Source: Ulva prolifera (taxonomy: Eukaryota; Chlorophyta; Ulvophyceae; Ulvales; Ulvaceae). Taken from it: a DNA stretch of 64,000 bases. A model generated the notes under the pieces. The model ran no database searches. It was given only the letters and a program-made list of their open reading frames with translations, and was not told the DNA's origin. A program made the translations under genes and the position numbers. The stretch is taken from NCBI GenBank assembly GCA_023078555.1, contig CM041198.1, positions 7,735,836 to 7,799,835 on the forward strand. The letters are read 5' to 3'. Positions 46,801 to 56,800 of this stretch are shown in pieces. The first letter of the stretch is position 1, and each line of letters opens with the position of its first letter.

Positions 46801-49306
46801 CAGGGTCAGGGCCCAAAGGCGGCCAAGATGATCGAGGCAGCGGTGACCGCCGGCGGCTGGGTGGTGCTGCAGAATTGCCACCTCGCGCCGTCGTGGCTGC
46901 CGTCCCTCGAGCGCATCTGCGACGCGCTGCGGCCGGAGAGCACGCACCCGGACTTCCGGCTGTGGATGACGTCGTACCCGTCCCCAGCCTTCCCAGTGTC
47001 CGTTCTGCAGAACGGCGTAAAGATGACGACGGAGCCGCCGAAGGGGGTGACCGCGAACATGCGGCGCAGCTTCTCGCTCGAGCCGGCATCGCTGCCGGCG
47101 TTCTTCGAGGGCTGCTGCCGGCCACGCGACTTCAAGCGGCTGCTGTTTGGCCTTGTGTATTTCCATGCGGTTGTGCAGGAGCGGCGCAAGTTCGGGCCGC
47201 TCGGGTGGAACATCCCGTACGGATTTGACGACGGCGACTGGCGCATCTCGGCACAGCAGCTGCGGATGTTCATCGAGGACGCGGGGGCGGATGCGGCGGC
47301 CGGAGTGCCGTTCGATGCACTGCGATACGTGACCGGGGAGTGTAATTACGGCGGCCGCGTGACCGACGACAAGGACCGCCGCCTGCTGAACGCGCTGCTG
47401 GAGAGGGCGTACAATCCGGGCCTGATTGACACAGACACGTATGCATTCGCGGAGGTGGAAATGTTCAAATCGGACTGGGGGGCAGAGGCGGCTCACGAGG
47501 AGGTGCTCGGGGAGCTGGCGCAGCTGCCACCGACGGTGCCGCCAGAGGTATTTGGGCTGCATGCAAACGCAGACATCACAAAGGACCAGAACGACACGGC
47601 GGCAATGTTTGCGTCACTGCTGAGCTGCCGGGGCGGCGGCGGCGGGGGCGGGGGTGGCGGCGGCGAGGCGCATGTTGCCGGCATCGTGTCGGCGTGCCTG
47701 CATGCTCTGCCGCAAGAGTTTGACACTGTGGCGGTCGCCCGGAAGTTCCCGGTGATGTACGAGGAGTCGATGAACACGGTGCGTGAGCTGTGTGGCGACA
47801 TGTGTGGCCGAGCTCCGGTTGCGATGGGCGCCAGCACGTGGTGGGTGCTGCCCCTCAGGTGCACCAACTACCAAGGACTGGTGAGCAGGTTGTGGGGATT
47901 TGCACCACGTTTTGCATTTGGGAGGTGACCTGCTGCAATGTTTCGCTCACGTCATAAAGCACACAGCCACGATGATGGCTGTACGCAGGGGCGTGGACGC
48001 CGCTTTTTTGGCAGCTTGCTTGCGACACTGTGACCTTGGAAGTAGTGCTTGCTCTGGAAGCGCACATACTGGATTACAGACATGTTGGGTATTGGCTGTG
48101 TGGGAGACAGGACATGGCGCAGGTGTTGGTTCTTGCCTTTGGTGAGCAATTTTGTTCCACACGCAGAGCCAGTGGACAGAGTGGCAGCAGACAGGAGCAA
48201 ATGGCACACAAGCCCTGGACTCGGCTTGCCGCCACGACACCTTGCAGTGTCATGCTCCGGACAGCTGTTTGTGCTGCTGCGATCTCAGTCTGTCGTCCTC
48301 GATACCACAGGATTTCGATGGATCTGCCGAGTCTGGTACAACCAGTCTGTACTGGAGTCCCTGGCGAGTTTGCAGGTTGCTGAATGCTGGCCCCCCGTGT
48401 TCAGGTGCTTGTCCAGGAGATGGTGCGATTTAATCGGCTCTTGGCGGTCATCCGGAGTTCGTTGAAGAGCATCGATTTGGCTGTGAAGGGGTTGTTGATT
48501 ATGTCAAGTGATCTGGAGGCTTGCTACAATTCCATGTCGCTGAACACCATACCTGCCATGTGGGCGAAGGCATCATACCCCAGCCTCAAGCCCTTGGGAT
48601 CTTACCTGGATGACTTGTACAAACGCTTAAAAATGTTGACAGACTGGTGCGCGCCTTCATCCGTGAAAACGGTCCCAATATATTCTCCTAATCAAGCAGT
48701 AAGAATGGAGTACTCAGGTGCCAAGAGCGGTTGCTCTTTCAAATTCACGCATAACACCAAGTACCGCGTGGATTCGATGTCGGAAGGAAGCAGTCCAACA
48801 GATATCTCTCTTGTAGGTGTGAACTGGGCCAGCCCAGTGCTTTCTGGCTGTCGGGCTTCTTCTTCGTTCAGTCGTTCTTGACAGCTGCACTTCAAAACTT
48901 TGCGCGCAAGCGACAGATTCCGATTGATATGATCGACTATCATCACGAGATGCTGGACACAGACGAAGCTGATCTGACAGCTCCGCCAGACGAGGGAGTT
49001 TTTGTGTACGGACTGTACTTAGAGGGATGTGGCTGGGACGCGCAACGGAAGGCGCTGTGCGAGTCAGAGCAGCGCGTGCTCTTCTCCAAAGCTCCCTGCA
49101 TGTGGCTGCAACCATACGAAAGCAGGGAGATGCCCAACGTCGCGCACTACGCCTGTCCACTCTACAGGACTGCAGAGCGGCGGGGAACGCTTGCAACTAC
49201 CGGCCATTCCACCAATTTTGTCATGTTCGTCAAGCTCCCCAGTGGTGTACCAGCAAACCACTGGGTTATGCGAGGTGTAGCCTTATTGAGCCAGCTTTCT
49301 GACTAG
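18473..49306 (+). CDS. Axonemal inner-arm dynein heavy chain (single-headed type)
   Basis: ATP-driven minus-end motor of the flagellar inner arm. The model has 38 exons and 12,699 coding bases, giving 4,232 residues. Every exon-exon phase agrees and all junctions read through into conserved dynein sequence. P-loops: AAA1 GPAGTGKTET (about residue 1506, split by an intron), AAA2 [10 protein letters not shown] (about 1787), AAA3 GPTGTGKT (about 2173), AAA4 GVGGSGRQS (about 2543). The microtubule-binding stalk, AAA5, AAA6 and a full C-terminal domain ending ALLSQLSD are present. The N-terminal tail ([22 protein letters not shown], then YYTISATGV) resembles the DNAH3/7/12/1 group. Length also fits that group, not outer-arm chains (about 4,500 residues). 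Which inner-arm isoform it is cannot be settled here. The first intron (18704-18775, 72 bases) and the exact N-terminus are the least certain parts. Exons are listed in the sub-entries. Confidence 0.93.
26437..29201 (+). other. Dynein exons 14-18: linker and start of AAA1
   Basis: Exons: 26437-26766, 27123-27366, 27717-27988, 28376-28519, 28757-29201. Diagnostic linker blocks are [40 protein letters not shown] and [20 protein letters not shown]. Exon 18 enters the AAA1 core ([18 protein letters not shown]) and ends inside the P-loop after GPAGT plus one base. Exon 17 uses a GC donor. Confidence 0.92.
28520..28756 (+). other. GC-AG intron in dynein (intron 17)
   Basis: Exon 17 must end after GIYWTQQ, because the frame hits TGA five codons later. 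The only junction that joins in frame to exon 18 (VANAVASG) is CAG followed by GCACGC. An earlier GT would delete the conserved GIYWTQQ. The 3' end is TTTTAG, one of the few introns here not ending in CAG. Confidence 0.8.
30706..30748. repeat. Two adjacent perfect palindromes (16 bp and 24 bp)
   Basis: 30706-30721 is ATGTTCAATTGAACAT. After three bases, 30725-30748 is a perfect 24-bp palindrome whose half is GCAAACTGTGTT. Both are exact on the two strands. They lie in dynein intron 19 and could extrude as cruciforms or bind dimeric proteins. Confidence 0.95.
31585..31620. repeat. Tandem 18-bp duplication
   Basis: GCAATCTAGCATTGTCTT is followed directly by the same unit with one change (C to G at the tenth base). 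It lies in dynein intron 19. Confidence 0.9.
32035..32100. repeat. Tandem 33-bp duplication
   Basis: The unit beginning CACATCTGAAAACTTG occurs at 32035-32067 and again at 32068-32100 with nearly complete identity. It lies in dynein intron 19. A 14-base duplication (TACCTTGTTCTGCC) lies just upstream, near 31995-32022. Confidence 0.88.
32293..32345. repeat. Palindromes of 14 and 18 bp
   Basis: 32293-32306 is GTATCTCGAGATAC and 32328-32345 is TGCATGCAATTGCATGCA, both perfect palindromes. The second is built from the TGCATGCA motif that recurs through introns and spacers of this window. Confidence 0.9.
33523..33592. repeat. Direct repeat of 25 bp, 45 bases apart
   Basis: A 25-base unit starting GGGACTGAGGGTTGCG is present exactly at 33523-33547 and 33568-33592, with a GTGTGTG end. 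It lies just upstream of the LINE scrap. It may be an old part of the same family, since the LINE copy at 49.9 kb has GGACTGAGTTGTGAGTG after its stop codon. Confidence 0.85.
33622..33691 (+). mobile_element. 42-bp LINE 3' end flanked by 14-bp target-site duplication
   Basis: The 14-mer GTGCTTTGACCGGT occurs at 33622-33635 and 33678-33691. Between them (33636-33677) lies only the LINE tail, TCGGTTTCAGTGTTTG... to ...CACTCTTTTGTAAA. This tail matches the 3' end of the copies at 49875-50285, 61335-61684 and 62239-62369. It is the signature of an extremely 5'-truncated target-primed insertion into dynein intron 19, in the sense orientation. Confidence 0.88.
36411..38694 (+). other. Dynein exons 25-27: AAA3 and AAA4
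   Basis: Exons: 36411-37603, 37826-38276, 38437-38694. The AAA3 P-loop GPTGTGKT is at 36669-36692, followed by FFIDDLNMP (Walker B) and [12 protein letters not shown]. The AAA4 P-loop GVGGSGRQS is at 38001-38027. It is followed by [18 protein letters not shown] and [19 protein letters not shown]. Exon 27 ends [16 protein letters not shown], just before the stalk. Confidence 0.93.
39053..40626 (+). other. Dynein exons 28-30: stalk coiled coil and microtubule-binding domain
   Basis: Exons: 39053-39412, 39744-40100, 40347-40626. CC1 runs through [17 protein letters not shown]... and the Glu/Lys-rich heptads of exon 28. The microtubule-binding domain is in exon 29, with [20 protein letters not shown] and a [10 protein letters not shown] block. 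CC2 is in exon 30 ([20 protein letters not shown]). The domain arrangement is complete, so the motor should be able to bind microtubules. Confidence 0.9.
40627..41916 (+). other. Dynein intron 30 (1.3 kb)
   Basis: It lies between CC2 and AAA5. It contains GTGTGTG-rich sequence at 40855-40990 and the palindrome CATATGCATATG near 41376. No gene or RNA was recognised. Confidence 0.8.
42830..44883 (+). other. Dynein intron 32 (2.1 kb)
   Basis: It separates AAA5 exon 32 from exon 33. It begins GTGTGG with a GT-rich start. It contains short CATGCCATTC-type repeats near 44605-44630 and repeated CTGAGTCATTGTGTG at about 43785 and 43921. Open frames of up to 160 codons show no domain. Confidence 0.8.
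45013..45143 (+). other. GC-AG intron in dynein (intron 33) with a hairpin by the acceptor
   Basis: The junction LPEVAVK to [10 protein letters not shown] is one of the best conserved parts of AAA6, and it requires AAG followed by GCATGC as donor. The intron is 131 bases. A perfect 10-bp stem, ATCAAAGCCA (45105-45114) and TGGCTTTGAT (45123-45132), with an 8-base loop, ends 11 bases before the exon. It could present or hide the 3' splice site. Confidence 0.85.
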
Positions 49307-49439
49307 CTTAAGAGTAACTCAGGTCAAAACTTACAGATGGTTCATACGTGCGCGCAACTACGGGGGGTACAGGTGTGCATGCAAGGTGTTCCGGTGTATG
49401 TGCTTTCGTTCCTCGCTGTTGTCCATGCGCAGCAAATAC

Positions 49440-49444
49440 TGTAA
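49440..49444 (+). terminator. Candidate TGTAA polyadenylation signal for dynein
   Basis: TGTAA occurs 134 bases after the dynein stop, a distance usual for green-algal 3' UTRs. It is useful only if the host is a chlorophyte. Confidence 0.3.
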
Positions 49445-49859
49445 CCTGAATTTCTTGCATCGACTCGTGGATCGGGGACGGTTGATCGCAGGCTAGGCAC
49501 CCGGGAACGCCAGGTGCACAGGCTGAAGCCTCGATCGCGAGTGCGGTGGTCAGTGGCCAGTGGTAAGAAATCTCCTGAATCAGATGCCACATCAAAACCC
49601 ATCTCAGAGCTCATAGGCTATGAGTCATAGCACATGTTATGCAGGTGGATTTCTGGGCACATGAGGTCTACAGTGTTCAATGATACGGCGCTCAACGATA
49701 TCGAACCTATGGCTAATTCCACGCGCGTGACGGGAACGCATCGCCCGTATACGCACTTGCCTAGCATAAATTCACAGACGGCATGGCACTTGGAATTGCA
49801 CTGGCAGTTGATACGCAAGCAGGTTGTGCACGAACGGGTCAGACGTTAGAGCGAATGCG

Positions 49860-50300
49860 CATAAACCTGGCTTCCGGCGGGACGTGCCTGACCATGCCGC
49901 CATTGTTCCGTTTGCAGTCGAATCGTGTGGCTTCATGGGCAAGGCTGCCGTAAGGTTTGTCGGTCAGTTGGGGGATGTGGCCGCTGCCAGTGGGCGCATC
50001 TCCAAAGGCGCGTTTGTCCAGTGGGCGCTGCGGGTGTTGTCAGTGTCGTTGCAGCGGGGCAATGCGGACATGTATCGGAAGTCTGGGCTTGTCATCTCTC
50101 GGGAGGAGGGGTTGCGGTATGATGCGGGCCTTGAGGACGCGATCCTGCCGGACTGAGTTGTGAGTGCGGCTGTAGTGTTCGTGTGTGTGTGTGAGTGTGT
50201 GAGTGTTGAAGTTGATTTGGATGAGATTCGGTTTCAGTGTTTGTTTTCTCCCGTTCACTCGAGACAAAAGAGCTCTTTTGTAATACATAAACCTGGCTTC
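49860..50300 (+). mobile_element. 5'-truncated LINE copy with 15-bp target-site duplication
   Basis: CATAAACCTGGCTTC is present exactly at 49860-49874 and 50286-50300. The 411-base insert begins in the C-terminal coding part of the LINE ORF (RRDVPDHAAIVPFAVESCGF... to ...GLEDAILPD, stop at 50154-50156). It continues into a GT-rich 3' UTR that ends TTTTGTAA with no poly(A). The coding part is intact, so the insertion is fairly recent. It contains an 18-bp palindrome, ACAAAAGAGCTCTTTTGT (50264-50281), at its very end. Confidence 0.9.
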
Positions 50301-51528
50301 AGCTGTTCTGGGCAGACTGTCAGAACAAAGCCTGAGGTCACTGGCATGCCAAATTAAAGATATGATGAGATCAATAGTGGCTGAAGAAGGTGAAGTTGCG
50401 CGGGCCCATGGGGCATGTCTGGCGCGCAGGCGCTCCAGGTTGCGATATCGATGTGGGTGCCGCAGTGTCGAGGTCAGATGAGCACCTTTTGTGCTCGTAA
50501 GATGTGATCACAAGCTCTGTCACAGAGAAGTGCAAGGGTGCAAAGGAGTCGAAAAACAGTCTCACGCCTTACATCGTTCACAGCGCCCACGTGTCGATTG
50601 TAAAGCTGCTCGAGAGCACGCCTGGCAACGCAAGCTCGTAGCATTAATATTAATGTATGTGAACGGGATATTGCGAGCTCAAATGCACATTCTTGTATCG
50701 GTCTTTGCTTAATGCGCACTGTGGTGCACCGGTGTGATACCCAGCATTGTTCAGTGTTCATACTGTTGCCAGCACGAAATCAAAGTGGACACAAACGATC
50801 CGTGAGGCAACCCTGGAATGTCTTGGATACAGCCACACGTGTAGCCATGACGCTTCCTGCAAGCTTCGTAAGCTGGTTCACAGTTGGCAGGTACCTCGCG
50901 TCATGATATTTTGAGACCCGACAATCTGCCACGACGACCCACGCGCCCCGCTGGTCGCGCAAGGTCGTACTCACGATCGTTCCCGAGGTGGGCATGATGC
51001 TCAGGTCGTTCAGCCGAACTCAGGCCTCTTTACGTGGTGACAGTGAACTCTTCGTCAGAGCACGCGTACCGATAATGCCACGGCACCATGGCCACGCATG
51101 CGGGATTGAGGCTTGGGCGCCCGGACGTAACAATCGACAAGCATCACAATCGCATGCGTAAACGTCTCACGTCCAACCGCGGCCGGAACGCACACCCCTT
51201 TCCAGAATATGCCTAAGACGCCTGCCAGATCCTGCACCAGGTTCATAGTTTGCATCACCCGCGAGCATTACACTAGTGTGCTGTACCCAAGTGCGAGGCT
51301 TGCGACATAGTCTTGAAGATCTATACTCAGCGCCGCGGAATCGTATGCCCATCAACCACACCTTTTCATATGGCATACAGCCAATTACATTCTGTCTTGC
51401 CCTTCTAGCTTAACCGCCGGTTACAACTCTCGCAACCTTATCCCGCTGTACGGACGGCACCGTCTCACCTGGCCTGCTATCAGCAACACAAGCCACTGAA
51501 GACAAATTTGGGCAGCTTTTGAGGTGAT

Positions 51529-53794
51529 ATGTCCCTCGACGAGCCTGTGATACCTTGGTCTGACGAGTTGGCTTACTGCATCGCGGCCAACAAAGCTATT
51601 GGAGGTGCGAAGACGCCAGACTTACACACAGGCCTCAACCTCATGAATATTGCTGTCGATCTGTACTGTTATCGGGCTTTGGCCTTGTCTTTGCTTTGGC
51701 GAAGGATGGCTTCCTTGGTTACGCCATTGTCGCTGCGTGTGCATTCGCTCCAGGCCAATGGCGCTTACACATGTTTTGAAAATGTACTTTCAGCTGGGCT
51801 ACGTTTCTTGCGGCCATATGTGATATCATATGCTGTAGCCGCTGCCAAGAATTTTCTCACAGCGCGCACTTGTCACGTATGTCCGAGGTGAACGCTGGCA
51901 TGCCTGGTGCGAACTGCTGTGACAGTACAAACGTGGCGCGCTTTGCAGCATCTGCTAGTGCCCAGACTCGGACGATGTGATGCGTGTATATGATAGTGTT
52001 GTGTGTATCGGCTGGTGTGCAAAAGTTGCTGGAATCCGTGATAGGCATACGCAGCTTCGAGGGAGGACGTGATGTGAACACTTTCGCTCTCAACTCCTGG
52101 CGAGGATGCGCTACAGCGTTAGATTTCAATCTTGTTACACGTACTGGGTTTATTTGTATTCTTTCGTTGAGTATGCGGTGGGGTTTGCATTCGTGGTGTT
52201 TCCATGGGTCGGGTTAATTGTCTTGGCCCTGTGCAACCGCAAGTGGATGCAAACTTCTGCAATTCCTGCATACAGCATCCATATGCTGCTGTCTTTCAAG
52301 AGTAACCTTGCTGTGCTCTGTGGCGTTAGGTTTTGTGCGCATATCGGTGTCCACTCAGCAAGTATGCGCCGCAGCCGGGTCTGGTTCGACATCGACCACC
52401 TTTGACAGCACAGTGGGACGCCAGGTGTTGCAGCCCTATTGCAACGTGTTGTGCATTTTCCGGGGAGATAGCCTTTTCTTGCAACGCATCTGGCTTTCTG
52501 GTCGCATTCACACTCGTTGCAAGCGTTAGTCATACTATTTCACAAATGAATCGGATCACAGAGCTTGAAGTCACACGCGGCAGCAGCGCTTGTATACACT
52601 CGGAAGCATTTACACCATGGTGCACCACATAGCATATGATTCCGATTGTGTGTTGAACAGCTTGTTGTGTTAAGCGTGCTCGAGTCACATATGCATCTCC
52701 TGGACGAGATACCGTGTGACACGCCCTGCTTGGCTCCAGCGAATGTTGAAGCTGCATTGCAAGGTCACTTGACACGCGCGACGATATGCTGGAATGCACA
52801 GCGACCGGGTTGCAATCATATTCACGACCCGAAGCAACCGCTCGACTGGGCATGTCATGCACCACCACTTGACTGCATCATCCGTCATGGCGGATTCATT
52901 GTGCTGTAGCTAATTCAGAGATTGAACTAGTTGGTCGTTTCCCTGGCCGCGGGAAACTTGCGTGGAACCAGTACACTTGGACTTGCACATAGCCTGATGC
53001 ATAACAACCTGTGGGTAAGCGGCTGACAACATTGCATGCATAACCGCCTCACATGCAAGATTACGTTTGCTGTAGCCTTCCAGCTATCTCACCATTCATA
53101 AGTTTTAGTTGTGCTTGCTAACCAGCAAGCACTGTTCTGTATGCAGCATGCACCGCAATCTCACATGTGTTTGCTCTCACATGTGTTTGCTGCGTCTCTG
53201 CAGCCTAACTTGGCCAACTGCTGTCTGAACATTGCAATTGACAACAGACTGCATTGAAGCTTTGGAATGATTGTCATGCCAGCATGCACTGGTGGGCTGG
53301 TGGCAGGCACTGTGGTGAGTCATTCTGTTGCCAGTGGCATCTTTGCAGCTACAACTTCCCAAGTAGGACTGCCCTGGCAGTTGTCTGGCACAGGCATGTG
53401 GCAGTTGCGCCAGCCAAAACCACAGCTGCATGCTGACCTGGACCAGTCAGTTCCACTTGTGGTGCCTGGGTGAGCAAGGTCTGGTCCATGGCAAAGTGGC
53501 ATACTCACTTCCATCACCACCACTAACACCTTACGTCGCATCACAGCCAGGCCTGTGTTACAGGGGCGTCTGAGAGGCCTTCCTGTGTGTGCAGAGGTCG
53601 AGAAGTACCAGGAGAGCTATGTCTGCTATGCGTCCACCGGCTACATGTGCGAGGCGTCCGGCCTGTCCGTCATTCGCACACACGGCTCTGCGCAGCCCAT
53701 CACCGCGCGCCTGGACATCGTCACCGCGCCTGCAGAGTACTGCCTCCCCATCAAGAAGGACCGTCGTTTTGCCCCCGAGTTCACCGTCCAGGCA

Positions 53795-53837
<43 letters not shown>

Positions 53838-56800
53838 TGCCCCCACGTGAGCGTGCCTTTGACCGCCACGGTCCCAGCTGGGCCTCTCAGGTCTTATCTG
53901 CCCGCCTGCCGAGGTCTGACCTAGTCTCAGCACTCGAGAGTTGGTTGCTGGGATCACCACTGAGCCCGCTGGTGTGAGTGGTTCTGTGGCCAGGGTGGTG
54001 AAAGCGGGGTGAAGCAGGCAGTAGTGGCTCCAGACGGGATCAAGCTGACTGACAGGAGGTGAGCCGAGTGCAGGTGACACTGGGGACATCAACGGCGGCC
54101 AACCTGCCGGCGAAGGTGCTCGCGTGCCCGTTCAGCGAGACGCACCGGCGCAGCCTGTCGGGGCCGCTGCGGCAGCGGCTGCCGCAGTTCCTTGTGAACG
54201 AGGCCCTCGGCCGCAGCCAGCCGGCGAGCACGGAGGACCGCCAGAAGTGGTACCTCTCTTTCAAGGGCCAGACAACGACGCACCTCGACTTTGACAGCAA
54301 CCGGGTGCGGCCCCTGCCCCTGCCACCGGCACTGCATAGCTTGCCCTCCCCTCCTTGTCCTCCCCACCCCCAGCTGCCCCCAGGCACCTGGGGGACGCGC
54401 AGGGTGCATCAGTGATGCGGTGCATTCACAGGACCTGGTTTCTGCAGATGCTGGTGCAGAATAGTTGTGGCTTTTGGTGTGGTGACGTGGAAATTGTGTT
54501 CTCTGTTGATGGTGCACTGTGGGGGAGGAGCCAGTGTGATGTGGTGAGCTGTCAGGTACTGTGGTGCCAGGGCTCTGCTGAGGTCGCGAGTTGCAGTGGT
54601 TAAGCCCATGGGGGGCAAGGTGGAGGTGGCAGCTGGAGGTGTGGTGGTGGGAATGGTGGTGGGCCTGTGGGTGGGACCTGTCACAGCAGGAAGAGACTTC
54701 CCAGCAGCTGTCCTCTTGCGAATGCCCACTGCAACTATGCACTGTACAAATCTTGGTCATACTGCCAATCCTGTCCCAGGACTGGATATGCAGCAGATGC
54801 CTGTACATGCAGCCCCTGCATGAGGGCATGCATATAGGTGGGCCATATGGTGATGCAGATTCTTGCATGACTCACTCTGACTCCTGAAGCCTAGTTGTTT
54901 GCTTGGCATGCACATAGCTGTGCACGCACATGGGGCTCTTACTACCCTGCACACTTGAGCTTCCCCTCCCTGCACACTTGAGCTTCCCCTGCCTGCCTGA
55001 CTGATGCTCCGCCCACAGACCTACACTGTGCATGGTACCTGCTTGCTACCTCCCACACATCCGGGGTGTTGACAGATGTGGCTTATTCCTCCTAGACCCA
55101 ACTATCACAGGCAAACATGGCATGACTAGCCCTGCCATCTCTTACAAACGCCTGCCATTAGGTGAGGACCTCACATGACCCCTCTGACTTCAAACCTGCC
55201 TGCGCCTGAGGAGGGTTTGTGCTGTGCAGGACACAGTCCCCCACACCGGAGGCAACCAGGTGGTGATGCAGAAGCGTGGAACGTTCACAGGGCTAGAGTA
55301 CCTCAAGAGCTCCCACATGGTGAGCCCCTCCCTCCCGCTCCCACTCCCTGCCCCTCCCTGCCCCTGCAGCTGCACTTGCTTGCCGTGCCGTGCCGTGTCG
55401 TATGCGCCCATGTGAACTGAACTGAGTTGGCCGGACAACGAACTTGAGGGGACTTGTCCAGCAAGCGTCTGACATGTGCTTGGTGGTGCAGGAGCGGGTG
55501 TACCTGCTGTTTGTGATGACCATCGGCGACTCGCCTGACATCATCGCCACGCTCTTCTCCGTGCCGACCATTGTCATCTGCCGCGCCAGCCAGCGCCGCC
55601 TCGCGACCGAGCGCCTCGGGTACCCCCTCTCCGTCTACGACGACCTCCGCTCCCGGGGCTGCTCGTACAATCTCCCCTCGCGCAAGCCTGGTGCGATGCC
55701 GCCGAGTCCGGCAACGCCAGGTCGTGCCGCAGCGGCAGCTGCTGCCGCAGCTGTCGCAGCCGCAAGCGCTGGCGTGCTCGAGGGCTGCGGCGGCGGCGGT
55801 GGTGGCGGCATCGCCTCGGCGGGCACCCCCATGGGCCTCGCTGTGTCCGCAGCGGTGCCACTTGGCAGCATCACGGCTGCTGGCATCGCGCTGCTCGCGG
55901 GCGGCGGCGACCGCCGCATCAGCGGCAATGGCGGCGGCCTGTCGCCGATGGCGCTGCCGATGCGCTCGGACGGTGCCGGCCGTGGCACGATCTTTGACCT
56001 TGCGCCGCAGCCGCCGGAGGCTCTCGCGGCACACAACAGCCGCGCGGTGAGCGCCCCGCCGGCTGCACGCGGCTGTGAAGGCCGAAGCGGCAGCGATGAG
56101 GAGCGCACCCAGGATGATCGTGAGCATGATGGCGGCGCTGCGCGCGGCAGTCTCTCAGGCCACAAGCGTGGCAGCGCGTCGGGCGAGGCTGCGGCGGCGA
56201 TGGCGATGGCCTCTGGGAATCCGCATTCTGGCCTGATGTGGATGCAGGGCCCCCCGCCCCTCCCCCCCAGCGGACTCCGGCCGGCGGAGGACCTCACAGC
56301 CAAGGTGGCGCGGATGGGCAACAGCACTCCTACCGCGGCCACGCCCGAGGGCACGCCGGAGCGCAGCAGCGGTGACATGCAGTCGGCTGCGCTGCTCAAG
56401 ACCCTGCCCGAGAAGTTGCTGCAAGGGCTGGTGCAGTTCTATGAGGACCAGCAGAAGGGCCGCCCAGTGAGCCCTCAGACACAGATGGACGCGATGGCGG
56501 CCCTGCAAAAGCTGCAGGCTGCCGAAGCCGCCGCGGCCGCAGCCACGTCTACCGCACCAACGCTGCAGCATATGACGCAGCTGCGGCCGTGGCGGCTGGC
56601 GCCGAAGGTCGAGCCGGTGCCGGAGGCGCCCGCGGTGGCACAACCGCTGCAGCGTGCCGCTCTGCCGATGCAGCCTGTGGCGCCGATGGCGGTTCGCAGC
56701 GCCGCACCGCGGGGCCAGCAGACGAGCCCTGTCAGTGACGCGAGCGCGATCTCGGCCTTTGCACAGAAGCGCCTCAGCTCCTCCCGGGCACAGGGTGTGC

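Larger units (their letters stand above)
41917..49306 (+). other. Dynein exons 31-38: AAA5, AAA6 and C-terminal domain
   Basis: Exons: 41917-42159, 42471-42829, 44884-45012, 45144-45457, 45748-46532, 46799-47778, 48405-48646, 48817-49306. Landmarks: [18 protein letters not shown] (AAA5), [18 protein letters not shown] and [38 protein letters not shown] (AAA6), [20 protein letters not shown], and in the C-terminal domain [36 protein letters not shown] and [20 protein letters not shown]. Exon 33 uses a GC donor. Exon 36 has an 11-Gly run at a loop that is glycine-rich across the family. Confidence 0.93.
49307..51528. other. Spacer between dynein and the BTB gene
   Basis: It contains the dynein 3' UTR, a LINE fragment at 49860-50300 and about 1.2 kb (50.3-51.5 kb) less GC-rich than the flanking exons. 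That stretch has short minus-strand open frames (50995-50780 and 51376-51055). Their products have ordinary composition but match nothing I know. Confidence 0.55.

Noticed and set aside
47633-47665. Run of 11 glycines in dynein exon 36 as an abnormal insertion
   Set aside because: The C-terminal domain of dynein heavy chains usually has a glycine-rich loop at this place, so it is ordinary.
53595-55700. NDT80/MYRF-type DNA-binding domain for the N-terminal half of the BTB protein
   Set aside because: The diagnostic NDT80/MYRF blocks (such as the NPGQFE segment and the following region) are absent. The STAT/CudA-like strand order fits better.
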